Source: Apodospora peruviana
Lineage: Eukaryota; Ascomycota; Sordariomycetes; Sordariales; Lasiosphaeriaceae
Direction of reading: 5' to 3'
Length of the DNA: 64,000 nucleotides
NCBI GenBank assembly: GCA_033439685.1
Contig: JAUEDM010000005.1
Location: 1,426,001-1,490,000 of the forward strand
The notes under the pieces are model-generated. The model did no database searches, was not told the origin of the DNA, and was given only the letters and a program-made list of their open reading frames with translations. Both the position numbers and the translations under genes were made by a program. Shown piece by piece: positions 46,291 through 57,464 of the stretch (position 1 is the first letter of the stretch; every line of letters begins with the position of its first letter).

Positions 46291-47907
46291 ATGGGTTCCG
46301 ATCCGCAGTACGCAAAGTGGCCACTCCTGCCGCTGGCCCAGCAAGTCTTTACACTCACAAACCCATACGCCAATCGCACCGCCCAGCAGGCAGCGGCCAA
46401 GAACCTGCAAGATGCCATTAGCGAACATAAGATGGCGCCGCTGTATCGGTATTTGGCGCACCCGCTGGAAGGGATTCTCAACGTCGTCGGTGAGGGTAGC
46501 TCCAGTGTCCCAGGCAAGCCCCTTAGCAGGAAGAGCAGTGCGGTGGGCATGATTGCGACCCGGGGTCCCACGGCCAACATAAGTCTACCTTGGGACGAGG
46601 GCTTGTACCAGTCGCTACAGGCGGAGAACGACAAGGAGCTGGAGGAGTTCCAGAAGGAGGAGGAGGAGGCGGTTGAGAAGGCCGGAGACACTGAGATCAT
46701 GGCTGCGAAAGGGAAGAGGGCCGAGTTCTGGGCGAGAGTCGGCGACAAGGTTCGTTACAAGTCATTCGAATGCCGGCAATGCGTGAGAGAGACCACTGTT
46801 TACTAAATTTTGAATAAATTCTGCTTAGGAGAAAGCAATCGCTGCTTACGAAGATGTCTTCGAGAAGACAGGTGTTCTCGGTACCAAGATCGACCTCGTG
46901 CTAGCAATCATCCGGATGGGTTTGTTCTATGGCGACAAGCAGCTAGTTAGGAAGCACGTCGAGCGGGCCAAGACACTTGTCGAGGGCGGTGGTGACTGGG
47001 ACCGCCGCAACCGTCTCAAGGCCTACGAAGGCCTCTATCTTCTAACTGTGCGCAGCCACAACCTCGCCGCGCCTCTGCTGCTCGACAGCTTGTCGACATT
47101 CACCTCGTACGAGCTCTGCACCTACAGCAACCTAGTCGTGTACTCGGTGCTCGCCGGCTCGGTCTCACTGAAGCGCGTCGATTTCAAGTCTAAGGTCGTC
47201 GACGCCCCCGAGATCAAGGCGATTTTGGGCGATGGGGAGGACAAGCTGCTCGCGCTGTCGGGCGCCCTCTCCGCCGGCCCAGGCGCGGACGCCAATAACC
47301 ACGACGTCAGCTCCGCCCCGGCGGCAGCCAAGGTCACAGCGGTCAACTTGACGACGCTGGGCACCAGTACCGAACAGCCCGAGGCAGAGATGGCTGTCGA
47401 CTTCTCCCCCCTCGCGCAGCTTGTCAGCAGTCTGTACAACGGGCGGTACAAGCTCTTCTTCCAGGCGCTCGCTTTGGTTGAGGAGCAGTTCCTGACGCAA
47501 GATCGGTATCTGCATGAGCACAAGAACTGGTTCATTCGCGAGATGCGTCTCCGCGCCTATCAGCAGTTGCTGCAGAGTTACCGTGTTGTCGGGCTGGATA
47601 GCATGGCGAATGACTTTGGTGTCACGGTTGACTTTTTAGATCGGTAAGATCAAATATTCGTTTTTCTTGTTTTGTGGGTGTGACGACTGACAACTTTTCA
47701 TTCTATAGCGACCTGGCCAAGTTCATTGCTGGCGGTCGCATCCCTTGCACGATTGATCGTGTCTCGGGCCGCGGCGTCATCGAGACTAACCGGCCGGACG
47801 ACAAGAACAAGCAGTACCAGGACGTGGTCCGTCAAGGCGACCAGCTCATCACCAAGCTTCAAAAGTACGGCCAGGCTGTGCGGTTGAGAGGTAGTGAGAG
47901 AGCGTAA
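46291..47907 (+). CDS. rpn7: 26S proteasome lid subunit Rpn7
   Basis: Model: join(46291..46749, 46829..47643, 47709..47907), 490 residues, introns of 79 and 65 nt. Rpn7 (PSMD6) is a PCI-domain subunit of the proteasome lid and helps join lid and base. The N-terminal part carries helical repeats (MAPLYRYLAHPLEG, then EKAIAAYEDVFEKTGVLGTKIDLVLAIIRM). The PCI domain occupies about the last 170 residues, with YNGRYKLFFQALALVEE, YQQLLQSYRVVGLDSMANDF and FIAGGRIPCTIDRVSGRGVIE. A low-complexity Ala/Ser insertion near residue 315 interrupts the middle. The last intron falls inside the winged-helix part (FLDR/DLAKF). Confidence 0.95.
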
Positions 47908-48741
47908 TCATGGGGGAGTTGTGTTTGTGTTGTTTTTTAATGGTTGAGACGGAAGCCGGAAACGGGAGATTCGGCAAGCTTACTTAGGTACTTGATTACA
48001 GACAGACCTTGCTGAATGAGCAGTTAGAAGACAAGCTACCGAATTAACTCCTTTTGTACGATAAAGTTCGGCTTCGTTAACGAATAAAACTCTTCTAGAC
48101 ATGGTCTTGAGATGAGACAAATACATGTACGTACCTACCTCAGGTAAAGCGGTGTCTATGTCTGGCTACCTTCCGAACATGAATATAACATAATCAGCAA
48201 ATAGCGAGATATACCTATATTCGCATTATCGTTTAAGATGTCTGAATCTCTATGTATAAATGTGTAACTGGACATGTTATCCCGCCCAATGTCATCCTTA
48301 CTGCCACCCTTCCACTCTTATCACTCCTTTTCAGACATGGCCAGGTCTATCTAAATAACACTACAAGTCCCGGAGTAGAATACTAGATGCGTGAGCGATA
48401 CGACAGAACAAACCAGCTCACCATATTCGCAATATAATCCTACATCTTCCAAATAACAAAACAGCTTGTCCGCTCTGACATTGGAGTCGTTACCTACCTT
48501 AGTTAACAGTTCGAGAAGTTGAACCGTACGAATTACTCCTCTCCCAGATGCTTCCAAAACTAGCTTCCAAATGATGCTTCAGATTGCTGAAGGGTGATCT
48601 GCAACCTGAGTAGACGAGACTTAGCTGACAACCCCATTGTAGTCAACCGCTCGCTTATATCAAGTCGCCATCATCCTGCACTTCATGAACAGTTCGCGAA
48701 AACCCAAGGGACTCCTGCCCGAGTTGTGAACGCCAATACTT
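47908..48741. other. Convergent 3' region
   Basis: This is about 830 bp between the rpn7 stop and the stop of the coiled-coil gene. It is AT-rich in places and has TACCTACC near 48130. No gene was seen. Confidence 0.5.
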
Positions 48742-51700
48742 TCACTGCGCGTCAACCTCGCTTCCTAACTGGATCGATTGGGCGGACTTCTGTGAGTTGT
48801 AAGTTCGCCGTCCTGATGGTCTCGCAACTGGAGGGGGCTTCGCGGCCTCATCTGGCTGAGGGGTGCTCTTTTTACTTCCCCGCGAAGTTCGACCAAGTAC
48901 AGGCTGGGTTTGTCGCTCGTTGACCCTTCCTCCCCTGGTCTCTATCTGTTTCGAAGCTGGTAAAGACTTATTCTCAGCCGACTTGACTGCACCGACCTCT
49001 TCTGGTGTTGGCGATAGCTTCTTTGCTTGTGCTCTGGTACGTTTCGGGGGACCACTCAACACTTCATCATCTCCTACATCATCTACTTGCTTCCGCTTCT
49101 GGCGCCTCCCTGTGCTCCTTTTGGCAACATTGTCACTGGTTTTGACGGTTGGAGTTGAATAGTTCCCCGGGGAAGGACTACTCCGCAGGCGGGGAAGGAC
49201 AACGGGCTTAGGGGATGACTGGGACTGTCCGATCTGGGTTGATGTCACAAGCGCCGGGCCAGAACTGGGCTGATCTGAGTTTGCCTCATTTTCGGTAACA
49301 TGCTTGAGAATAGGCTTTGGATGTATGCCCAATCTTCTTCGCGCCTGCTCCTGAATTATCGATGTGGCTGGAGATGGGCCGTGTTCGAAATTGCTCGGAC
49401 TGCGAACAACGACTCGCCTTGTCTGGGAGAGCAAGAATGCTGGCGGCAGCCCATTCCCTACTATATCATTTCCAGAAATCTGGCGTCCCATCTCGTCATT
49501 TCCGGCAGCCGAGCGAGTGATATCGTCATAATCGGTCTGACCGCTCTGAGGACCATCATCAGAATGAGCCTGAGGAAGAGGTCCATGGCGAATTCGCGAC
49601 GATGACAACAACCCTACGCCTCCTTCAATCTGCACATCATGCTGAAGATTGGCTGCTTCATTCACAACTTCGGCGGTGTGAGAAGCAAGGAACCGCTCGA
49701 GATCTCGATTGACAACCAGGCCGAATTCATCCAAACCCATATCACCTTGAAAGAAACACTCGAAGCTCTTCCAAACAGCCTCAAGGCCTTTCTGCCCTTT
49801 CAACTGCTGCAGCTTGGAAATAAAGCCTTGTATTTTCACGGTTTGGTCGTGGGCATTGGCTTCGGGCTCGGTAGCCTTCGATTTTGAAACGGCCACTTCG
49901 GTCCTGAGACTCTCTAGTCTTGCCAACTCCCGGTCTCTGGCTTGCTCGAGATTGGATATCTGCTCTCTCTTCTGTTTTGCAATCGTTTCATAATCCCTCT
50001 TTGCTGCACTGAGGCTCTCTTTGAGCTGGGCAATCATGATGGCGTCCTCACATTTGAATCGCTCATTGTCAGATGCATTCTGACTCAGTTTTCGCAGTTG
50101 CTCAGCCAACGAATCTCGATGCTGCTCTGTTTGATGGAGGCGTTTTTTCAACTCGCTAACGTCTCTTTCCATGTTGATATGGACCTCGCGGCGTGCAATG
50201 TCTGCGGCTCGGTCTGCCTCGGCTCTGGAAGCGGCATCCTTCTCTTGGATAATCTGGTTGAATTTCACAATCTGGGCGGACAGCTGCTTTGCCTCTGCCA
50301 AATGAGACAAATCATCAGCCACAAGTTTGTCTTCGAGTTCTTTGATCTTGGTTGATTTTGACTTGAGTTCTTCGAGGCTGTTCACCTCATACTGAAGCGC
50401 GTGTAGTTGTTGTGCAGTCTGAGCGCTTTCATATTCTGTGGCATCCATCATGGCAAGACTCTCCTCCAGCTCGTGTATACGTGCTTTTAGAGTTTGCGAC
50501 AGTTCCTTTTCGCTTTCCAGGTTGATTTCGTGATGTTTGCACTCTGCTTCTTTCTCTTTCAGTAAGGAACCAAGCCTGCTGTTTTCCTTTACCTGCTCCA
50601 GATGTTGATTCGTGGTCTCGTCTCGATGGCGAAGCTGATTTTGTATCTTCTCTGTATACTTTTCCAGTTCTGTTGAGACCTGATTGGTGAAGTCTCGAGC
50701 CGTAGTCTGAGACGCCAGAATGGTATCCAACTTGGGGGCAATACTTCAAAGGTTAGCCTGGGAAGTCCAATACACCGCTCTCGAGTACTTACATTGTAGC
50801 TTCAGAGAAAATATGTTCGATCTGAGATAAGATCTGTGGCTGGACTGATGCTGCTCTTGTTAAACTGTCGAGTCGTTTCGCGATTGCATCGGATCTGCCA
50901 GGTCAGCTGTCATTATCTCTCTACATCTGGGTAGACGCAAACTGAAACTTACTTGGCACTTAACACCTCGTTGACCGTCTGGCGCTGATTGGCAGCTTGC
51001 ATTCTCTGCTCTTCCAGCAGACTGATCACCGTCTTATACTGACTGGCTAAACTCTCCATGCTGTAGGTGGTAGATTTCTGGAATTCCAGCTTTTGTGACA
51101 ACGGCTGGAATGCAGCCTCCATTCTGCCCAGTTGCGTATTCTTCTCATCCACCGTCTGCGTGAGGGCAGCTATTCTTCCATGCACTGGCTAATCGTCAGT
51201 TGATTCACACATATGGGACGACGAAACTCACACTTCGCTTTCTCTTCCACGTCCATTTTGACACCTTTGAGCATCTCCAGTGCCTGTTCATGCTTGCTCA
51301 TGCCCTCCTCAATCATCTTTTGTGATCGATTATACTGGCCCCGGTGCTCATCTATAGCATCCTCCAAATTCACCCGGCTGGTTTTCAACTCCTTTTCTAG
51401 GGCTTGAATCCTGTCTTCGCAGGACTTCAATGTGTCCTCCATTGGCCCCATCTGATCTGCCATGATGTTTTTGCACTTTTCGAGTGTCTTGATCTCCTTG
51501 TTCTTGATATCGATCTGATGTTGCTGCTGTTCTATAATCAGAGATTTTTTCTTGACCTGTCGTGTAAGTTCCTTGATGTGCCGTCTGTACCGGTCTTTCT
51601 GCTCCTGGAGTGCAGACGCCTGGTGGCTATTGATTTTGTTGATCGTATCAACCATTGTGGCTGTAAGCTCAACGTTGACCTGATTTGTCCCATTCTTTAG

Positions 51701-53206
51701 GAGAGAACTGAGTGCAAGCGACTCGCTTCTGGGGTCGCTACTCCTATTATGGCTTCGGCTTGTTTCGGTTGATGGATACCTATGTATGCGCTTGGAAATA
51801 TTGGAGTTGCACGAGGCTGGTCGCGGTTGGTACTGTGGTCTTGTTTGAAGGGCTCGACTAGAACCTCTTCTCGATGGACGAGTGGGAACTTCAGTTTGGC
51901 TCCGGTCTGAGATCAATGCATGTTGATGCTGTGGATTGGAGTTTCGAATGTGGTGGGATTCAGGTCGAGAGACTTCTTCCTGGTTGTTGACACCATCTCG
52001 TCTCCGATGCCTTAGTTCCTTGGTATCTGAGTCCCTGATTGCAGGGAGAGATGGCGAATGGTGAGGTGCTTCTTGTTCATGACGCCCCTTGGCCTTACTG
52101 GTCCCATGGTGATCCAGATTTCTTGCACTCGGCACCTCTGGTGGTGGGCCCAGATATTTGCTTTGTTCCTCAGCAGAGATGACAGAGTCGGCCGAGCTCT
52201 TGAATGTTGTTTGAACCTCTTCAGATTGATGGCGATCATGATTGGGCTCACCAGGCATCTCTATGGGTGAACGCTGATATCCGTATTGCCTCTCTCTTGG
52301 AATTGTTTGGGACCATGGTGCAGCTTGGGCTTCGTGAATCGGTCCCACCGCATTCTTGGGGGTCATGTCGGAGAATGGAGGTGTCCTTCTCACTGGGCGA
52401 ATGTCTTGTCCGTTCGATGGCACCACATCCGCTGATGGATACATTTCCTTTCTTTTCAGGGAATGTCTTCCGGGGTCACTCCCATCCGAGCCATACTGGC
52501 GGACGGACGTTTCCCTGCATTGGTGATGCCCAGAAGAGTGTGAAGGTGCCCGTGTAGCTTCGTTCATTCCCCTGAGATATTCTGGACCTTGCCTTGTCCG
52601 TGGAGAATGTGATACCTGTTTTGGAGGCTGGAGGTCGGATGCTGCAAGAGCATGCTGATACTTTGGTAAAAGTGACGGACCACGTTTGTCGTTTCTATCA
52701 TTCTCAGGTGGCCCAGGCGGTTGCCCTGCTATCAGAGAAGACGCTGCCTGGGCTGATATACTGGCAGGATGTTTCTGAGTCTGAGTTTGCGTCTGGGTCT
52801 GAGTTTGCGTCTGCGTCTGCGGTGGGCGGTTGTCCTGGTATAGAGGAGCAGGATTGATGTACCGCCGCGTGAACTGACCTGGAGCGATTGGTAGTGCCGG
52901 CCCGTACTGGTATCCGTGCTTGAGATCCGGAGGGTTGCGAGAGATGAAAGGTCTGGAAAGAAGCATAGGGTTCTCGGTGAGGGAGGCATGCTCAGGTTCT
53001 TGGTCGGGACTCGTGCGTTGGCCAGACTGTTGTGCTGAGTCTGGTGGTCTCTGCAAGGGGCAAGAAGGGCTGGGCAACTTATTGGATCTTGCCTGGCTGC
53101 CATGGACCTGAGTATCGCGGCCATCTTGCGAGACAAACAGATCGGATGATACATATGCAGACTTGGGCGTGGAGTTGGCCATGTCGACCCAAGGCCTCGA
53201 ACCCAT
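48742..53206 (-). CDS. Large coiled-coil protein of uncertain function
   Basis: Model: complement(join(48742..50743, 50793..50894, 50953..51184, 51232..53206)), 1436 residues, introns of 47, 58 and 49 nt; all four exons stay in frame. Residues 1-520 are disordered and rich in Ser, Pro, Gln and His, with a TQTQTQ run near 140. About 525-1075 is a long coiled coil (heptads with Leu, Glu, Lys and Gln). A short conserved-looking block follows (LEAVWKSFECFFQGDMGLDE, ending LERFLASH). The last 300 residues are basic with several Lys/Arg clusters (GRRQKRKQ, PPKRTRAQAKK, PSGRRTYNS), suggesting nuclear DNA or chromatin contact. Disordered N-terminus, central coil and basic tail is the layout of synaptonemal complex or chromosome-axis proteins such as Sordaria Sme4. 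I cannot confirm that, and other nuclear scaffold roles remain possible. Confidence 0.75.
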
Positions 53207-54857
53207 TGAAGCTTAGCAAATGGATCGACCGACTGCAAGAGCGAAAAATTGAGCGAGGGGCAGGAGCAAATGCTAATTGCAATTCTTAGTAAAGGGGCAA
53301 CAGAACAGCAGTGGTGTCGAGTTCAAGACGAATGCCAATCATCTGATCAGAGCAGCTGGAACAGATGGACAGAAGGAAGGACAGGACAAGACAAGACAAT
53401 AAGACCACTCAGGCTGGAAGCTAAGGTAGGTAGCAATGAAAGCACTCAAATCTCCACCTGGACTTGCCTTTTGCAGGTGATTGATGACGAGGCATATTGA
53501 GATCGTGCCTTCCCACTCGGGATAACCAGCAAAGGGCGGCAGCAAATTCAATTGCAAGTCTGCATCTTGCGGAAAGCACCTTCGAGTTTACCAGATGGAC
53601 TTCCTCCACACCGTGAAAGCTCAATAAGCATGTTAAAGAGAATTTCAATAAGAAATTGCTAGTCGATCCGTGCTGTCTCGTGGCAGATTTCCACCTCCAT
53701 CTTGCTCTAGCAAGCTAAGGTATCAACAAAGCCTGTGGACAGGATATGCACACCGGTTACTTGAACTCATAATCTCCTTTTGTGAGAGCTATATCTCAGA
53801 ATAGAAGTGTGGGTGTTGTGGTGGACTTGTTCAGTCCACCAAGACTGACCATCTCATCAAGACACCCACACAAACTTGGTTGGCTCAAGAACAGCCACCT
53901 TTTGGGTAGTATAGGTTTAGAAACAGATGAAGTAATGGTTTTACCCGGTCCATTCTAAAAAAAAAAAAGTAGACACCTCAACAGCCTGAGCCACTCTAGC
54001 CTCCTCGGTGGTGCTTACGCCGTGGATGGATATCTCATGTTCACTAAACAATCCCAACCAAGAAAGGACCTCTTGGTACACTATTCACGGGCCTGGGGAA
54101 GTGAAGTCAAATCAAGTACAGTATAGTAGTGTCGAAAAGCGTGCAGGTTGACCAACCGGCTGCTCGGGTCAGCTCAGACAGCCTCACACCACAAATAGAA
54201 GTACCTGAGGTCGGATCGATCTGAATCCGCTGCGGCCGCGGCATCGGACCGGCTCTCATAGCCACCATCCCTATTGTACATACATGAAACTCTAGAATAA
54301 TTTTTAAATCTGGATTACAGGAAAGAGTCCTGACAAGTACACGGCGCCTGACAAAACATGCTCAAAATACACACACAAACAGCCAAGTAAACCCATGTGT
54401 GGTAAATTCAATGTCGGTACGGATAGTTGTCTCTTGTTCGACGACCTCCAACAAGTTGAAACTGGCTTGTTCGTCTCTGCGACAACACTGTCCTCGACGT
54501 ACATGGCCTCTGAGCCAATACCCAGTTACACCAGGCGGCAACTGATGCACGCAAACCACAGACAACCTGGAAGCTCTGGAACACGACCGACTTAACTACG
54601 ATCCATACCTTGCCTTATCATCCATCATCCAATGGATCTTGATTCGCTAACAGAAAGTAAACCGTCCAACTCAATACACCGATACCCTCTGATGAGTAAT
54701 AATTGGGATTACTGTCGGGACCTGGGACACAGAAGGATTGAACTGTTCCGTCTTCTCCGCACATTCTGTATAGGTCCTCTAAAGGATCGAAGATAAAGCT
54801 GAAATAACATGGTCAGTCAGCCATGTGTAGTATTCCTAACAACTACGATCAGTTTTT

Positions 54858-54890
54858 GTGGTGGTGGTGGTGGTGGTGGTGGTGGTGGTG
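54858..54890 (+). repeat. (GTG)11 microsatellite
   Basis: Eleven uninterrupted GTG/GGT triplets occur in non-coding sequence. A run of this length is expected to vary in copy number between strains. Confidence 0.9.
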
Positions 54891-56065
54891 CTGTGCCATG
54901 CGGCGGCACTTCATCCATACACTGCCTTTTCTGCAGCTATAACACACCTCCGCCGCCGAAGGTATGAAGACATAGGTAGTGAATATTGCCGCCCTCATAG
55001 ACGATGGAAAAAAGAGAGAGGCATGAGAAACGGGGGATGTAGGTCAAAATGCGTGATATGAGATTTTCTTCACAGCGTCAACCTACACCAAAGCCACAGG
55101 GCTTGAGAAGTGCAAACGGCGGCAAGCAAAATGACTTCGCAGTTACTATCAGTCTCGGGATGGACTATGGGGTCCCATCAACATCTTGGCGTTGTCGGCG
55201 ATGAGAGAAAAGTCACATCATGACCGCATGCATGCGAGTGCGGATTGGGGGGCTGCGCGCACGCGGCGCGTAGCCATACCTTGAGCGAGGTCGCCAGAAA
55301 GGTAACTGATAAATTGCATGGGGATAAGTAAGCTGGTAAGTTTACCCTGTATGATGGGTAATAAAAATCTCCCAGGCCAGTATCTGCAAGGGAAAAACTC
55401 AAAAAGTGTACTTGTTTAGAGGCAGCTGCACACAACCTGCAATACCTGACAGGGGGTTTTTTATTCGGCTCGCATGAGGGTATGGACCCATTCCCCCAGG
55501 ATGGTGTTGGTCTCTTCCCAACGACTCCTCCCCGACAGGAGGAGCAATAAGATGAGGCGGTGGAAAGGTGTATGGAAAAGGTAGGTAGATATATTTACTG
55601 ATCTTGATATGTAAAGGTTGACTGACGATAAATTTTACCACCCATGAATACCTTACGATCTCAAACCCACCTCCATCCAGGTACGGTAGTCCGATGAAAA
55701 AAGCCAAGACCATCGCACTTCAAACAAAAGCTGTACCGTATCACTCACTAGACAAAAGGAAGAATTCCGGTGCCCCCTTGGACCCGATCCCCTTATTATG
55801 TACTCGCATATCGCGGTGTCACTCTCGCGGGTGGGCCAGTGGTGGTGCGGGGATGAGGCCGGCGCTTCGACATCTCAATCACACACCAATCAGACCCAAC
55901 CATCACACTCTGAGCCCTCTCTCATGCCGTGAAACAAGGGCGTTAAATGACCGACTTTGACCCAGAACCCTGCAGGAACAAAAGGTAACCCCTGTAATCG
56001 ACTGCCGAGCAGCGGGAACCTCCCAAAGTGACTTTCAAGTCCATACAACACTTTTCCTAACCAAG

Positions 56066-56145
56066 GGAATCGGAACGGGTAGAATCGAATCCTATATCCA
56101 TGCAAGGCATGGCATCACACTCTCTGAGCCACTTAGAAGCCCCGG
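56066..56145 (-). other. tRNA-like sequence, possible SINE head
   Basis: Read on the minus strand, AAGTGGCTCAGAGAGTG resembles the internal A box of a tRNA gene, and about 35 nt later GGATTCGATTCTACCC resembles a B box. Between them CCATG...CATGG can pair. The T-arm and acceptor stems do not pair as in a true tRNA, and the anticodon loop is abnormal. It is either a tRNA pseudogene or the head of a tRNA-derived SINE. Confidence 0.3.
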
Positions 56146-56635
56146 CACACCAATTCACACATTCATTCTTCACAAGGATGGTTAGATAGTTTCTTAAACA
56201 AATGGGTATTCAGTCCATCACAGCACGCACCCACGCTAGCTACCCGAGCTACAGTGTGTACCTATCCACGGGCCTCTCATCCAAAGACCAGCAGCAGCCA
56301 TCTGGAAGTGGACCTGATCCGGGCCACATGACAACCTTCACTCCGTCCCTATATACTATGCAAGAGGACCAGACGCCTCTTCGCGGCGAGCGCTAACCCC
56401 CTTCCCTTAAGTTCCCTCATAACCTACGGCTTACCTACCTACCCACACACCCGTTCTTTTCTTATCCTCTCGTCTCTTTTATTTTCTTCCCTCCCTAAAC
56501 TTCCGCGCGACCTTGAACAAAACCAAGCTGCTGGGTTCAGCCAAAAAAAGAGACGGAATCGTTCATAAATCCCCATTACCTTTCCTCGCAGGTCCAGGCT
56601 GGTCGGCTATACCGAACAACAAACATAAAAAAAAA

Positions 56636-57180
56636 ATGTCGGCCACAACCACAGCGCCGTTTCCGCTCGGCACGGTCGCCGATTTCCCCGGAGCCGACTC
56701 CGGCGCCGGCGACCCCAACTCTGGTCCGGCCGTTGACGGCTCCACCGCTGGTGCTTCCGGGACGAGCAGTAGCGATGTAGGCCTCTCACGCGGAGGACTG
56801 ATCGCCATCATCGTGGTTGTGGTTGTTGTTGCTGTCTTTGGCAGTGAGTAGTAACCCCGAAGTCTACAACATTGTGTGTCTGAACAATTTCATGCTAATT
56901 ATCGTACGTAGTTCTGAGCGGTGTCCTATTCTTTGTCGCCAAGAAGAGAGAGTGGCAGGTCAGGGCGACGATCCGGAAATCCGCGAGAAAGGTGGTTGAT
57001 GCCTTGACCCCGAGACGGTCCGAGTTCCCCAAATCGGTCAAGGAATCCCACGGCCGAAGTGGTCGTATGAAGCTGGACGAAGTGCCGCCAACGCCACGCA
57101 TCAAGCCCGAGCATTTGGATATAGAGAAGGGTCTCGACACGAAGAAGAAGCAAAAGCGGAACAATTTCAGTCGCAAGTGA
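56636..57180 (+). CDS. Small single-pass membrane protein, unknown function
   Basis: Model: join(56636..56843, 56912..57180), 158 residues, one 68-nt intron (GTGAGT...GTAG). The start ATG follows an A-rich leader. The N-terminal 50 residues are Ala/Gly/Ser/Thr/Asp-rich and have no signal peptide. A strongly hydrophobic segment (GLIAIIVVVVVVAVFG then ILSGVLFFVA, about 53-79) is split by the intron and followed at once by KKREWQ. By the positive-inside rule the basic C-terminal half faces the cytosol. It contains IRKSARKVVDALTPRRSEFPKSVKES and VPPTPRIKPEH, the kind of segment seen in conserved uncharacterised filamentous-fungal proteins. It is convergent with enp2. Confidence 0.8.
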
Positions 57181-57464
57181 GCCGCGCGCGGCCGTAAAGC
57201 AAACACAACTTCTGTTTGGTGGAGGAGGACGGCACGGAGGTTAGGAGTACCCTCGAGGCCACCAGGTTGTGCCGGCCGACGTCAAAGATGCCCCGAGATC
57301 CTGGTCTGAATTAAGTCGAAATATTCCAGAGCCGGGAGAACCGAGTCGAGGGGGTTGTTGGTGACAGATGGCACTGGAGTATTGGATTCGCAATGTGGCA
57401 GAGGATATGAATTAGATAACAGTAAATTTTGCATGTATAATAATAGGGTCGGGTATCTGGCGTT

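Larger units (their letters stand above)
53207..56635. other. 3.4 kb divergent intergenic region
   Basis: It lies between the starts of the coiled-coil gene (-) and the small membrane protein gene (+). It holds a GGT microsatellite (54858-54890) and a tRNA-like sequence on the minus strand (about 56066-56145). No reading frame with known similarity was found. Confidence 0.5.
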
